A DNA stretch of 64,000 nucleotides. Source: Cobetia amphilecti (GTDB lineage: Bacteria > Pseudomonadota > Gammaproteobacteria > Pseudomonadales > Halomonadaceae). Shown here piece by piece: positions 46,106 through 55,524 of this stretch. Positions within the stretch are counted from its first letter, which is position 1; each line of letters begins with the position of its first letter. The stretch lies in the NCBI RefSeq assembly GCF_030010415.1, contig NZ_JASCSA010000001.1; one strand, written 5' to 3'. A program made the translations under genes and the position numbers. Below the pieces are notes generated by a model. The model was given only the letters and a program-made list of their open reading frames with translations, was not told the origin of the DNA and made no database searches.

Positions 46106-47368
46106 TCATGAGTCGTGTTCTGGCGCCTCAGGCGGATGGCCTGGCGTCGCCAGCGAATGTCTGGCCATCTGCTGCTGCCACTCGCTGTCCTCGGCGTGCA
46201 GGTAGCGCGATGTCGTATCCAGTCGCGAGTGTCTGGCGGAGCGCGACAGAAAGCGCAGCTCTACCCCGGCCTGTGCCTGATGGGTGATCGCGGTGTGGCG
46301 CAGCCAGTGAGGGCTTGCCTGATCGAGGGTCCGTGCCATCAGCTCGCTGGCGTCGCCAGGACTCTGGATTCGCTGGCGCATGTCAGCGGCAGCCTGTGTG
46401 AATGTCTGCTTGATCAAGCGGTAGAGCTGGTTGTCGCCGAGCGGTGTCGTGCCATCCAGGCGCGCCAGCAGCGGCAGCGACTCGTCGGCGGGCAGCACCT
46501 GCGGCAGATCACTGAGCCCGCGCAGGCGTCGCCAGCGAACCAGCGCCTCGAGCATCGGCGGCGGCAGCGGAATCTCGGCCAGCTTGGCCCCCTTGCCTAT
46601 CACGCGCCACCACCACTGGCCTTCCCGTTTGACGATATCGCCCATCCTCGCGGCGGCCATCTCCGCGATGCGTGGCGCCATCAGATAGGCGAACGCGAAC
46701 AGAAAGCGCTGGCGCTCGGCCACGAAGCGCTCGCGGGACACCTCATCCTCAGGTGAAGCACCGAGCGGTGTCAGCTCCTCGCAATGCGCTTCGATACGCC
46801 CCCACAGCCAGTCCCATAGCGGGCGCTCGAGATAGCGTTCGATGCGCAGCGTGCGGTTGTCCATGCGGCGCTTGTCGCGCATCAGGCGGAACGGGTTGCG
46901 TGACAGGTAGCCGGCCTCGATCAGCCAGGCATACATGCCCTGCAGGATCACCAGGCTCTGACGGCGGCTGGCGGGGGCCAGCGGGCCGCGAAAGGGTCGC
47001 CACTGCGGATGCTTGCGGGCGCGCACGCTGCCGATCCAGGCCTCTGCAGGCTGAGGGTCGGCCAGAAACGCTTCGAAGTGCTCGAGGCGTTCGCGATCCA
47101 GGCTGGCCAGGGCGGACTCTCTGCCCTGCTCTCCCTCGGCCTTGAGCCATAGCAGCAGGCGCTCCGCCTCCTTGCGATAGGCGCGCAGCGTCTGAGCGCT
47201 GTGGCGATATTCGTTGAGCCAGGCGGCCACGGCTTCGACATCCGTGCGGGCGCGAATCAGTGAGCGATCGTCAGCGGCCGTCAGCTGGGCATGCTGTTGC
47301 GCTCTGGATAGCTCACCCTCCAGATGCCCGACCAGCGCGGTGATGCCGTCTTGTGTGCTTTCTTCCAC
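46106..47368 (-). CDS. Tyrosine-type site-specific recombinase
   Basis: A 420-residue integrase-like recombinase. The N-terminal SAM-like DNA-binding part (residues 40-165, TLRAYRKEAERLLLWL, FLADPQ) precedes the catalytic domain with Arg in APRIAEMAAARMGD, Lys in GKGAKLAEIPL, HWLRHT and the nucleophile Tyr in TTSRYLHAED. All key residues are present, so it should be active. No attachment repeats, tRNA or phage genes flank it, and the next gene is a divergent kfrA-like gene. It may be a fixed chromosomal recombinase rather than part of a live element. Confidence 0.9.
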   Translation of the reverse strand: MEESTQDGITALVGHLEGELSRAQQHAQLTAADDRSLIRARTDVEAVAAWLNEYRHSAQTLRAYRKEAERLLLWLKAEGEQGRESALASLDRERLEHFEAFLADPQPAEAWIGSVRARKHPQWRPFRGPLAPASRRQSLVILQGMYAWLIEAGYLSRNPFRLMRDKRRMDNRTLRIERYLERPLWDWLWGRIEAHCEELTPLGASPEDEVSRERFVAERQRFLFAFAYLMAPRIAEMAAARMGDIVKREGQWWWRVIGKGAKLAEIPLPPPMLEALVRWRRLRGLSDLPQVLPADESLPLLARLDGTTPLGDNQLYRLIKQTFTQAAADMRQRIQSPGDASELMARTLDQASPHWLRHTAITHQAQAGVELRFLSRSARHSRLDTTSRYLHAEDSEWQQQMARHSLATPGHPPEAPEHDS

Positions 47369-47452
47369 CGATCAACTCCAATTGCTGCCTCTCGCCTGTC
47401 TGGCGCGTCATATCAGGCGTACGCCGCTCTGTGGCGCCCCTGTCCTTCTGTA

Positions 47453-47550
47453 GTCTGCCCTTTCCTGCTCTGCCCTCCCCTGTTCTGTCCTTCCCTGTTC
47501 TGTCCTTCCCTGTTCTGTCCTTCCCTGCTGTCCTTCCCTGTTCTGTCCAG
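47453..47550. repeat. 15-base tandem repeat upstream of the recombinase
   Basis: Three perfect units ctgttctgtccttcc (47480-47494, 47495-47509, 47510-47524), then a shortened one and further diverged copies on both sides. It lies 85-180 bases upstream of the recombinase start in the gene-free stretch 47369-47912. Confidence 0.9.
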
Positions 47551-47645
47551 GCTTGGCCTGTCCTCGGGGCTGATTGTGACGTTATGGTCATGATAATTCA
47601 AGATAAGGCGCGTAATCATGAATTTATAGTTCTATCCGTATCGTA

Positions 47646-47671
47646 AATTACGTATTACGTAATATGTAATT
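47646..47671. promoter_or_regulatory. Candidate KfrA operator, 26-base near-perfect palindrome
   Basis: AATTACgtATTACGTAATatGTAATT pairs at 12 of 13 positions and is nested around attacgtaat. It lies in an A+T-rich island midway between the divergent recombinase and kfrA-like genes, 240 bases before the latter. Confidence 0.65.
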
Positions 47672-47912
47672 ATCTTTATCTTGTCAGAAAACATCGCTAA
47701 GATAGGCGCCATGCTGATGACAGGCTGACGGCAGAAGAAGGCGAGCGGCATCCAAGGTATTGCTCTCGCCAGATGGCTTGGCCCATCCGCTGCCTTTACG
47801 TGTATGAGAGCGCGTGCTGGAGAGTGGTAGTTGGCCGCGCTTCGTGGCGTAATGGCGGTCAAGCAGCAACGACTGACGACGTATCAATGACGGACTACGG
47901 ACGGAGATTCCC

Positions 47913-48878
47913 ATGGCGCGCACTGGCGTCCAGTACGAGGATGTACAACGAGCCATCGAGTCACTGATGGCACGGGGCGAGGCCCCGAGCGTGCAGAAGA
48001 TTCGTGAAGTGCTGGGGACTGGCAGCTTCACCACCATCAGCGATCACCTGCGTGACTGGCGCCAGCGGCGCGCCGAGAAGCGTGATGAGCCGCTGAGCCA
48101 GACCATGCCTGACAGTCTCACCGAGACCCTGGCCACGGTCTGGAAGGAGGCGCAGTCACTGGCCAATGAAAGCCTGGTGCACTATCGCCAGGAAGCGGAC
48201 AAGCAGACCGTCGAGGCGCGTGAAGCCGAAGCGCAGGCACAGCGCCGCGCGGAAGATGCCGAACAGCGCCTCAGCGCCCTGTCCGAGCAATTGGCCCAGG
48301 TGCAGGCGCGCCTTGAAGAGCGTGTGCAGGCCCTGGCGACGTTGACCAATGAGCAGGAACATTGGCAGCAGTTGCAGGACAAGCTCGAAAAGCGCCTGAC
48401 CCTGGCCCAGGAAGACATCGCGGCCATGGAGCGCACGCGCGAAGTGGACCATGAGCGCCATCAGCAGACGATCCAGGCGCAGGAAAGCGAGTGGAAGGAG
48501 CGCCTCGCACAGGAAGAGGCGCGCCATGAGGCCAGTGAAACGCGCCTGATGAAGATGCTGGATGATGCGCGCCTCGAGAAGAGCGAGCTCGACAAGCAGC
48601 ATCGACGTCGTCAGGAGCAGCTCGAGAAGCGCGTCGAGCGTCTCGATGCCCAGGCAGCCGAGCAACGCAAGCAGCTGCAGGAAGAAGAGCGTCGCCGCTT
48701 TGAGGAGACCTCGGCTCGCCAGCAGCGCGAGACGGAGCTCAAGGACATGCGCGCGCAGCTGGAGCACTCCTCGGCGGAATACTCACGCCTGGAGGCCCAG
48801 CTGGGGCAGCTGACGCATGAGAACAAGCTGCTCAAGGAACGCCTGGCCTTTGCGCCCTTGCCGCCCTTCGTATGCTGA
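47913..48878 (+). CDS. KfrA-family DNA-binding coiled-coil protein
   Basis: A 321-residue protein. Residues 1-60 form the KfrA N-terminal DNA-binding domain (VQYEDVQRAIESLMARGEAPSVQKIREVLGTGSFTTISDHLRDWRQRR); nearly all the rest (about 85-310) is continuous coiled coil rich in Glu, Gln, Arg and Ala. On plasmids KfrA is an autoregulated protein that aids partition, forming long multimers. Here it is chromosomal and divergent from a tyrosine recombinase, with no par or rep genes near. A chromosome-organising or recombinase-regulating role is a guess. Confidence 0.88.
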   Translation: MARTGVQYEDVQRAIESLMARGEAPSVQKIREVLGTGSFTTISDHLRDWRQRRAEKRDEPLSQTMPDSLTETLATVWKEAQSLANESLVHYRQEADKQTVEAREAEAQAQRRAEDAEQRLSALSEQLAQVQARLEERVQALATLTNEQEHWQQLQDKLEKRLTLAQEDIAAMERTREVDHERHQQTIQAQESEWKERLAQEEARHEASETRLMKMLDDARLEKSELDKQHRRRQEQLEKRVERLDAQAAEQRKQLQEEERRRFEETSARQQRETELKDMRAQLEHSSAEYSRLEAQLGQLTHENKLLKERLAFAPLPPFVC

Positions 48879-48950
48879 AAGCCTTGCCGAGTGATCGCCA
48901 CGCACTTGCGGCGTGATGATCTCCATGACTGACGTGATGCAATGCACACG

Positions 48951-48980
48951 AAAACGCCGCCCTGATGGGCGGCGTTTTTT
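48951..48980 (+). terminator. Terminator of the kfrA-like gene
   Basis: acgccgccc-tgat-gggcggcgt followed by six T. Confidence 0.9.
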
Positions 48981-49067
48981 GTCAGTGCTGTTGAGATATC
49001 AAAACCGTCAGTGTCGTGATGGCGACGCCATCGGGTGAATCAGGTTGTCAAAAGTGTGGCGAACATC

Positions 49068-50483
49068 TCACAGCAGCTCTTCCGCGACCAGCGCCAGACG
49101 TGAGCGCTCGACGCACTTGAGTGTCACGTGACTGGCATGCGGCCATGAGCTGAAGCGCTGCACTGCCACCGCCAGGCCGCAGGTGTTGGCGGTCAGATAG
49201 GGAGTGTCTATCTGGCCCACATTGCCCAGCAGTACCACCTTGGTGTTGGCGCCCGCCCGTGTCAGCAGGCCCTTGAGCTGCTTGGGCGTCAGGTTCTGGG
49301 CTTCATCGATGATCAGGAAGGTATCGCTCAGCGTGCGGCCACGCATGAAGGATGGTGAACGAATCTGGACACGATTGCCGATCCAGGCGCGCGTGGCCTC
49401 CTCGTTCCAGGCGCTGGTGCCTTCTCCCTCCTTGCGCAGCAGGTTGTCCATGTTGTCATGGAAGGCTCCCATCCACGGCGACATCTTCTCTTCTTCGGTG
49501 CCGGGCAGAAAGCCGATCTCTTCGCCCATCGCGATCGGCGCGCGGGTGAAGATGATGCGCTCGAAACGCTTCTTCTCCAGTGTCTGCTCGAACGCGGCAG
49601 CCAGCGTCATGTAAGTCTTGCCGGTGCCTGCACTGCCCGCGATCGACACCATGTCGACGCTGTCGTCCATCAGCAGGTTGAGGGCGAAGTTCTGGCGACT
49701 GTCATGGGCATTCACCCCCCAGGCGCTGCGCTCGTTGCGATAGTTCTGCAGCACTTCCAGGCGTGCATAGTCGTGCTCCAGCTCGCGCACGATGGCCTCG
49801 AAGCTGGCGCCATCATCCCCATCGCAATCCGCGATCAGCATGCCCGGATACCAGTCCTTGGGCATCTGGCCTGACAGCTCATAGAAGGTGCGATGGTGCT
49901 CGCGCGTGACGGTGACATCGACCTGCATGTCGTCCCAGACGCCCTGGCCGTCGTGGCCGGCCTCATGGAAGAGCTTGACGCCCTCGATCATGGCGTCGCT
50001 GTCGGTGAAGGCGCGATCCGTCAGATAGTCTTCCACCGCCATGCCCAGGGCGGCGGCCTTGATGCGTAGATTGATGTCCTTGGTCACCAGGATGACCGAG
50101 GCGTCCTGACAACGTGCAGACAGGCTGCGAGTCTCGGCGAGAATACGATTGTCGGCGCAGGCGTCGCTCTGATCGACATGGCCGGAAAGGAAGTGAAGGT
50201 TGCCCGCGCCATTCATGGAAGGCGGGAGCGGAATTCCACGCAGGATTTCCTGAGGTGTGACATCCGCGGTGAGATCGGACAGCGTACGGCTGATCTGGCG
50301 GGCGGTATGGGCAATCTCCTTGTTGCCATTCTTGTGCTTGTCCAGCTCCTCCAGCACCGTCATCGGAATGACGACATCATGCTCGTCAAACTGGAACAAG
50401 GCTGAGGGGTCGTGAATCAGCACGTTGGTATCGAGGACGTACAGACGACGGGACTGCTTCTCGACTCTTACCATTGGCGACAT
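49068..50483 (-). CDS. PIN-PhoH family protein (PhoH2-like ATPase)
   Basis: A 471-residue fusion of an N-terminal PIN RNase-like domain (LYVLDTNVLIHDP, acidic residues in DNRILAE and VTKDINLRIKA) and a C-terminal PhoH ATPase (Walker A GSAGTGKTYMTLAAA, LIIDEAQNLTPKQLKGLLTRAG as Walker B). Such fusions are proposed RNA helicase/RNases. The start at 50483 is placed after GGAAGG and just before MVRVEKQSRRLYVLDT; 50474 and 50555 are alternatives. The gene is monocistronic. Confidence 0.9.
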   Translation of the reverse strand: MSPMVRVEKQSRRLYVLDTNVLIHDPSALFQFDEHDVVIPMTVLEELDKHKNGNKEIAHTARQISRTLSDLTADVTPQEILRGIPLPPSMNGAGNLHFLSGHVDQSDACADNRILAETRSLSARCQDASVILVTKDINLRIKAAALGMAVEDYLTDRAFTDSDAMIEGVKLFHEAGHDGQGVWDDMQVDVTVTREHHRTFYELSGQMPKDWYPGMLIADCDGDDGASFEAIVRELEHDYARLEVLQNYRNERSAWGVNAHDSRQNFALNLLMDDSVDMVSIAGSAGTGKTYMTLAAAFEQTLEKKRFERIIFTRAPIAMGEEIGFLPGTEEEKMSPWMGAFHDNMDNLLRKEGEGTSAWNEEATRAWIGNRVQIRSPSFMRGRTLSDTFLIIDEAQNLTPKQLKGLLTRAGANTKVVLLGNVGQIDTPYLTANTCGLAVAVQRFSSWPHASHVTLKCVERSRLALVAEELL

Positions 50484-50687
50484 GCCTTCCGTTGGAGTGT
50501 GCCCCTTGAAGCTAGCATGATGAATATGTCGATCGTGTTGCAAAAACGCGTTCATATTTCACGCTAGCCTTGCAGACAGGTCACGCAAGGCAGGCGCATA
50601 CTGTTGCTCCCTCATGAAATGCCCTCTTGCCTGGTGCCTGACAGCATCATGCTGAGCAGCGCCACCTGGCAGCAGAGAGAGCCAGCC

Positions 50688-50777
50688 GCGCCGCAGGCAA
50701 AGTCAGCGCCTCAGGCATAAGACAGCGCCGCAGGCAAAGTCAGCGCCTCAGGCATAAGACAGCGCCGCAGGCATGAA
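50688..50777. repeat. Composite 37-base tandem repeat (18+19)
   Basis: Alternating units gcgccgcaggcaaagtca (50688-50705, 50725-50742) and gcgcctcaggcataagaca (50706-50724, 50743-50761), plus a partial fifth unit that runs into the terminator at 50776. It fills much of the gene-free stretch 50484-50887. Confidence 0.9.
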
Positions 50778-50815
50778 AAAGCCGCCCACCGAGCATCTCG
50801 GGGGCGGCTTTTGTT
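50776..50815 (-). terminator. Terminator of the TRAP transporter operon
   Basis: aaaagccgccc (50777-50787) pairs with gggcggctttt (50802-50812). The minus strand has a T-run after the stem; the structure lies 73 bases after the permease stop at 50888. Confidence 0.85.
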
Positions 50816-50887
50816 TATTCCCTCACAGCATCAGCCGTGAGGGTTGGTGCTCAAACGCTATCTTGTCACGCGGATAGCGCTTGGGCG

Positions 50888-53470
50888 TCAGGCTACGGCG
50901 GGTTGCTGACGGCGTCGACGTACCTGCAGGAAGCCGATCAGCCACAGCAATGCCAGTGCCGGCAGCATGGCGATTTCCTTCGGCGGACGCTCAGCCGTCT
51001 GCTGGATGCCATCGATGGTGTAGTCGAAATCGATGCCGGCCTGCTGTGCCACGCTGCCGTACTCGATCATGCTGACCAGTACCTGCTCGTCGCTGATATC
51101 CAGCGTCAGGCCGACATCGGTCAGACGGGCTTCGCCACTCTCAGCGTCAGAGACCGGCAGCAACACGGTCTTGGAGACCTCGTCGCCATCCAGATTGATG
51201 CCCGAGACGTGAATCGGCAGCTTGCTGTCCACCGGCGCTTCGGCGATCAGCGTCTCGATCTGCTGCGGCGCGGCCATGGTGGTCGGCGGATAGATCATGT
51301 CCCACCAGTAGCCCGGACGGAACAGCGTGAAGGTGATCAGCAGCAGACCGATGGTCTCGTACCAGCGCGTGCGCGTCAGCCAGTAGCCTTGCGTCGCCGC
51401 CGCGAAGACCAGCATCGCCGCGACGGCCGAGGCCACCGTGATCGCCAGATGCCAGTAGCTGTCGATGTTCATCAGCAACAGATTGGTATTGAAGATGAAC
51501 ATGAACGGCAGGATCGCGGTGCGGATATCGTAGGTGAAACCCTGGATACCGGTCTTGATCGGGTCTGCCTTGGCGATCGCAGCCGCCGCGAAGGCGGCAA
51601 GCCCCACCGGTGGCGTGTCATCGGCCAATATCCCGAAGTAGAACACGAACAGGTGGACGGCGATCAGCGGCACGATCAAGCCGTTTTCCGCGCCCAGATT
51701 GACGATGACCGGCGCCATCAGCGTCGAGACGACGATGTAGTTGGCGGTCGTCGGCAGGCCCATGCCCAGAATCAGGCTGATCACGGCGGTGAAGAGCAGG
51801 ATCAGCATCAGGTTGCCGGCCGAGATGAACTCGACGAAGGCGGTCATCTTGAGGCCCAGCCCGGTCAGCGTCACGGTGCCCACGACGATACCTGCCGCCG
51901 CGGTGGCCACGCCGATGCCGATCATGTTCTTGGCGCCGATCACCAGGCCATGGAAGAGGTCTTCGCCACCGCGTTGTGCGGCGCCACCGACATTGCCTTC
52001 CTTGCGGAAGATGGCCACCAGCGGACGCTGGGTCACGGTGATGAAGATCATGAACAGCACGGCCCAGAACGCCGACAGCCCCGGTGACATGCGCTCGACG
52101 GTCAGGCACCACACCAGCACCACGACCGGCAGCAGGAAGTAGAGACCGACCTTGACGGTCGGGCCGACCGGCGGCAGTTCATCGATGTCGCCTTCCCCAA
52201 GTTCCGGGAAGCGTGCCGAATAGGCGATCAATGCCACATAGGAAGCCAGCAGCAGCGGCAGCACGATCCAGACCGCACCATCCCCCGCCAGGGTCTTGAT
52301 CCAGCCGATGCCGTAGTAGACGACCAGCGTGAGTATCCCCATGCCGATGAAGACGGTCAGGAAGGTCAGCAGAGTCGCGATCATGCTGGTCTTCTGGGTG
52401 CGCTTGAGGCCTTCCATGCCGGCCTTGCACGCTTCCAGGTGCACGATGTAGATCAGGGCGATGTAGGAGATCAATGCCGGCAGCAAGGCATGCTTGATGA
52501 CGTCAAGGTAAGGAATGCCGACGTATTCGACCATCAGGAAGGCCGCGGCGCCCATGATCGGCGGCGTCAGCTGGCCATTGGTGGACGCGGCCACTTCCAC
52601 GGCACCCGCCTTGGTGGCCGGGAAACCGACCTTCTTCATCAGCGGGATGGTGAAGGTGCCGGTGGTGACGACGTTGGCGATGGAGGAGCCGGAGATGATA
52701 CCGGACAGGCCAGAGGCGACGACGGCGGCCTTGGCCGGTCCGCCCCGCATGTGGCCGAGCATGGAGAAGGCCATGCGGATGAAATAGTTGCCGGCGCCAG
52801 CACGTTCCAGCAAGGCACCGAACAGCACGAACAGGAACACGAAGTCGGTGGAAACGCCGAGCGCGACCCCGAACACCCCTTCCGTGGTCAGCCACTGGTG
52901 GCCGAGCAGCTTGTTGAGACTGGCCCCGGCATGCGCGATGACATCGGGCATGTAGGCGCCGAACAGGCTGTAGAGAAGAAAGACGCTGGCGACGACCGCA
53001 AGGGGCGGCCCGAGTGCGCGCCGTGTGGCTTCCAGCAGCAGGACCAGGCCGATTCCCGAGAACACCAGGTCCACGGTGGTATAGGCGCCAGCGCGACGTG
53101 CCAGTTCATCACTGAAGATCAGCACATAGGCGACACCCGCCACGGCGAAGATCGCCAGGGCCCAGTCATAGAGGGGAATGCGATTGGCGGGAGCACCTTT
53201 GTAGGCCGGGTACGCCACGAAGGCCAGCGAGATGGCAAAACAGAGATGCACGGCGCGCGCGGTGTCGGAATTGAGCAGTGACAGCGGCGAGGCGTGGTAA
53301 AGCTGAAACAACGACCATGCCAGTGGAATCAGCCACATGAAGTGGCGGCCCACGAAGCCTACGGGATGACGGCCGCCGGTTTCCGACTCCAGCATCTCGA
53401 GGACTTCAGCATCATGATGCGTCTCGGCGTCTGGCGCCTGAGACGTTGCTGCAGTTTGGGTTTTGGTCAT
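50888..53470 (-). CDS. TRAP transporter fused permease (4TM/12TM) with DUF3394 tail
   Basis: An 860-residue inner-membrane protein combining the small DctQ-like and large DctM-like TRAP subunits, with about 18-20 hydrophobic segments. Large-subunit hallmarks include LLGHQWLTTEGVFGVALGVSTDFVFLFVLFG, GIISGSSIANVVTTGTFTIPLMKKVGF, EVAASTNGQLTPPIMGAAAFLM and ILGMGLPTTANYIVVSTLMAPV. The last 150 residues form a DUF3394-type tail (SVAQQAGIDFDYTIDGIQ) ending in a membrane helix. Start 53470 gives MTKTQTAATS; the ribosome site is weak. It works with the TAXI binding protein encoded upstream in Na+-driven uptake of an organic acid or amino acid; the substrate is unknown. Confidence 0.93.
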   Translation of the reverse strand: MTKTQTAATSQAPDAETHHDAEVLEMLESETGGRHPVGFVGRHFMWLIPLAWSLFQLYHASPLSLLNSDTARAVHLCFAISLAFVAYPAYKGAPANRIPLYDWALAIFAVAGVAYVLIFSDELARRAGAYTTVDLVFSGIGLVLLLEATRRALGPPLAVVASVFLLYSLFGAYMPDVIAHAGASLNKLLGHQWLTTEGVFGVALGVSTDFVFLFVLFGALLERAGAGNYFIRMAFSMLGHMRGGPAKAAVVASGLSGIISGSSIANVVTTGTFTIPLMKKVGFPATKAGAVEVAASTNGQLTPPIMGAAAFLMVEYVGIPYLDVIKHALLPALISYIALIYIVHLEACKAGMEGLKRTQKTSMIATLLTFLTVFIGMGILTLVVYYGIGWIKTLAGDGAVWIVLPLLLASYVALIAYSARFPELGEGDIDELPPVGPTVKVGLYFLLPVVVLVWCLTVERMSPGLSAFWAVLFMIFITVTQRPLVAIFRKEGNVGGAAQRGGEDLFHGLVIGAKNMIGIGVATAAAGIVVGTVTLTGLGLKMTAFVEFISAGNLMLILLFTAVISLILGMGLPTTANYIVVSTLMAPVIVNLGAENGLIVPLIAVHLFVFYFGILADDTPPVGLAAFAAAAIAKADPIKTGIQGFTYDIRTAILPFMFIFNTNLLLMNIDSYWHLAITVASAVAAMLVFAAATQGYWLTRTRWYETIGLLLITFTLFRPGYWWDMIYPPTTMAAPQQIETLIAEAPVDSKLPIHVSGINLDGDEVSKTVLLPVSDAESGEARLTDVGLTLDISDEQVLVSMIEYGSVAQQAGIDFDYTIDGIQQTAERPPKEIAMLPALALLWLIGFLQVRRRRQQPAVA

Positions 53471-53998
53471 TTTTTGTGATCCGGTACGCGAGTCAGGCGA
53501 TGGCTGACAGGTCACCTTCTTGCTCGACCAGAAGGCCCTGCTCAACCACATGCTTATCAAGCTGGTTACGTCTTCAGTATGTCCGGCCTGACAGATGTTT
53601 CCATTGATTCACCCGTTCAGGGCGTAAATTTCCTGAACGATTTCCTGAACGGGCAGCGAGCTAGGCTCGTGACGAGCGTGAGACCTTGTATGGTCACGCT
53701 TGTCCATGCTGCGGCTGCCGTCACGCCACTTGCCACTCGCAGGCAGGTCTTGATTACGCAATGACGGCGGGTGTCTCTGCTGTGCTTTCCCTGCTTGGCC
53801 TTTTCTTGCTTGGCCCTTTCCTGCGCGGCCTTTTCCTGCTCGACTTAAGTGGCCGCCCGGGAATGCAGACTTTCCACAAGCACGGAGACCGCAACGAGTG
53901 CGGTCTCCGGGAATTCCCTGTGCTCCCTATGCTCGGCTCCCTGAGCGCAGGGTGAGCGTTCATGCACGGCGCCTCGCAGGCGAGGCGCGCAGGGCATA
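53471..53998. other. Structured spacer between TAXI binding-protein and permease genes
   Basis: A 528-base gap inside the transporter operon with no credible gene. It holds an inverted repeat cccgttcagg (53612-53621) / cctgaacggg (53644-53653), the 15-base repeat at 53776-53850 and a perfect hairpin ggagaccgca-acgag-tgcggtctcc at 53884-53908, 91 bases after the binding-protein stop. These could lower permease expression relative to the binding protein. Confidence 0.6.
53776..53850. repeat. Five-unit 15-base tandem repeat
   Basis: Units 53776-53790, 53791-53805, 53806-53820, 53821-53835 and 53836-53850; the middle three read ctgcttggccttttc with one to three changes. Confidence 0.85.
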
Positions 53999-54988
53999 TC
54001 ACTCGCTCAGCAGGCCAGCTTCCTTGTAGTACTGCTTGGCGCCATCGTGCAGCGGCGCCGTCAGGGAAGCATTGACCATCTCTTCCTTCTTCAGGACCTG
54101 GAACGCCGGGTGCAGGCGCTGGAACTGATCGAAGTTGTCGAACACGGCCTTGACCACTTCGTAGGCGACGCGATCTTCGACTTCGGCACTGGAGACGATG
54201 GTTGCGCGGACACCGAAGGTGGTCACGTCGTCATCGTTGCCGCGGTACATGCCACCCGGGATGGTCGCGACGGAGAAGTAAGGCTTCTCTTCGACCAGCT
54301 TGGTGACGGCGTCGCCGGTGACATTGACGATGTTGGCGTCACAGGTGGTGGTCGCTTCCTTGATGGAACCGGACGGGTGACCCACGACGTAGACGTAGCC
54401 GTCGATCTTGTTGTCACACAGTGCGGAAGACATCTCGGAGGCCTTGAGCTCGGAGGCCACGGAATACACGCTGGTGTCCTTGTCCTGAGAGGACAGCAGA
54501 GTGTCGATGGTCGAGCGCTGACCGGACCCCGGGTTGCCGATGTTCATGCGCTTGCCTTCCAGCTGGTCGAACTCGGTCACGCCGCTGTCCTTGCGAGCGA
54601 CGACGGTGAACGGTTCCGGGTGCAGGGAGAACAGTGAACGCAGGTCCTTGTTCGGGCCGAAGTCTTCGAAATCGCCCTTGCCTTCATAGGCATTGTAATG
54701 CGCGTCAGACTGGGCAACGCCCATGTCCAGCTCGCCGGTACGGATGCTGTTCAGGTTGTAGCCGGAACCGCCCGTGGACTCGACGCTGCAGCGAATGCCG
54801 TGTTCGGCCTTGCCACGGTTGACCAAGCGGCAGATTGCACCACCAGCCGGATAGTAAACGCCTGTTACACCGCCGGTGCCGATGGTTACGAAGGTCTGCT
54901 CGGCGGCGCTGGCGCCTCCGGAGATCCCCATCAGGCCAAGACCTGCGGTCGCGACCGCCGCTGTCAGCGACTTCTTGATCATGGTCAT
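53999..54988 (-). CDS. TAXI family TRAP transporter solute-binding protein
   Basis: A 329-residue periplasmic protein with a clear signal peptide (KKSLTAAVATAGLGLMGISGGASA, cleavage before AEQTF). The TAXI pattern is visible: FVTIGTGGVTGVYYPAGGAICRLVN, RCSVESTGGSGYNLNSIRTGELDMGVAQSD, and GNPGSGQRSTIDTLL. Two cysteine pairs may be disulfides. It delivers substrate to the fused permease encoded downstream. ATG at 54988, with a second two codons later. Confidence 0.94.
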   Translation of the reverse strand: MTMIKKSLTAAVATAGLGLMGISGGASAAEQTFVTIGTGGVTGVYYPAGGAICRLVNRGKAEHGIRCSVESTGGSGYNLNSIRTGELDMGVAQSDAHYNAYEGKGDFEDFGPNKDLRSLFSLHPEPFTVVARKDSGVTEFDQLEGKRMNIGNPGSGQRSTIDTLLSSQDKDTSVYSVASELKASEMSSALCDNKIDGYVYVVGHPSGSIKEATTTCDANIVNVTGDAVTKLVEEKPYFSVATIPGGMYRGNDDDVTTFGVRATIVSSAEVEDRVAYEVVKAVFDNFDQFQRLHPAFQVLKKEEMVNASLTAPLHDGAKQYYKEAGLLSE

Positions 54989-55405
54989 GTTGAAACTCCC
55001 TTTGCTGGCTTGTTATTGGTCTTGCCGTCGTGCACCTCGATACCGGCCAGGCCCTTGCTTGTATCGCGTGTGAAACAGGCCGATTTTCAGGCTTATCCAC
55101 TGCCACATGGCTGATATTTCAGTAATTTGAGGTGCATAACGCTGCACTGAGACTAGCATAGCTGAAGTGCGCGAGTACCAGCTTGTCATGCTTTATGCTA
55201 CGAAAGGTGTAGGTGTTGGCAGTGAACTGCGCAGACAGCGACTAGTCCCTCGCCAGACGAGGATTGCCGCTTCCTCATTGCGTGCAACTTTCAGCACGGA
55301 TTCAGATAGTCGCTGTTGCTGACTGTGTAACCTGCAACGTTACTCAGTAACCATGACTCCCCTTTCGCAGTTGATTTGCGCCTGGGAGCACGCAGAAGAC
55401 GCATG
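54989..55405. other. Gene-free leader region of the TAXI transporter operon
   Basis: No gene seen. The stretch should hold the promoter of the binding-protein gene; A+T-rich segments occur at about 55110-55210, but I cannot assign -35/-10 boxes with confidence. Confidence 0.4.
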
Positions 55406-55446
55406 CAAAAACGCCCCACGGCAAGGCCGTGGGGCGTTCTGTTTTC
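55406..55446. terminator. Terminator of the glutathione reductase gene
   Basis: aacgccccacggc (55410-55422) pairs with gccgtggggcgtt (55426-55438) around a three-base loop, with A-run on one side and ctgtttt on the other. It lies 79 bases after the gor stop. Confidence 0.85.
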
Positions 55447-55524
55447 GACGTTCAGTCAATCTTTTCGGCGTTCAGTCTTTCCGAGGCTCAGTCATTTAGA
55501 CGAGCCGTCTTTGCGACTGGCTTG

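Noticed and set aside
46106..47368. Recombinase as marker of an integrated phage or genomic island
   Set aside because: No tRNA, attachment-site duplication, phage or conjugation genes are visible within the flanking housekeeping genes sufE and phoH-like.
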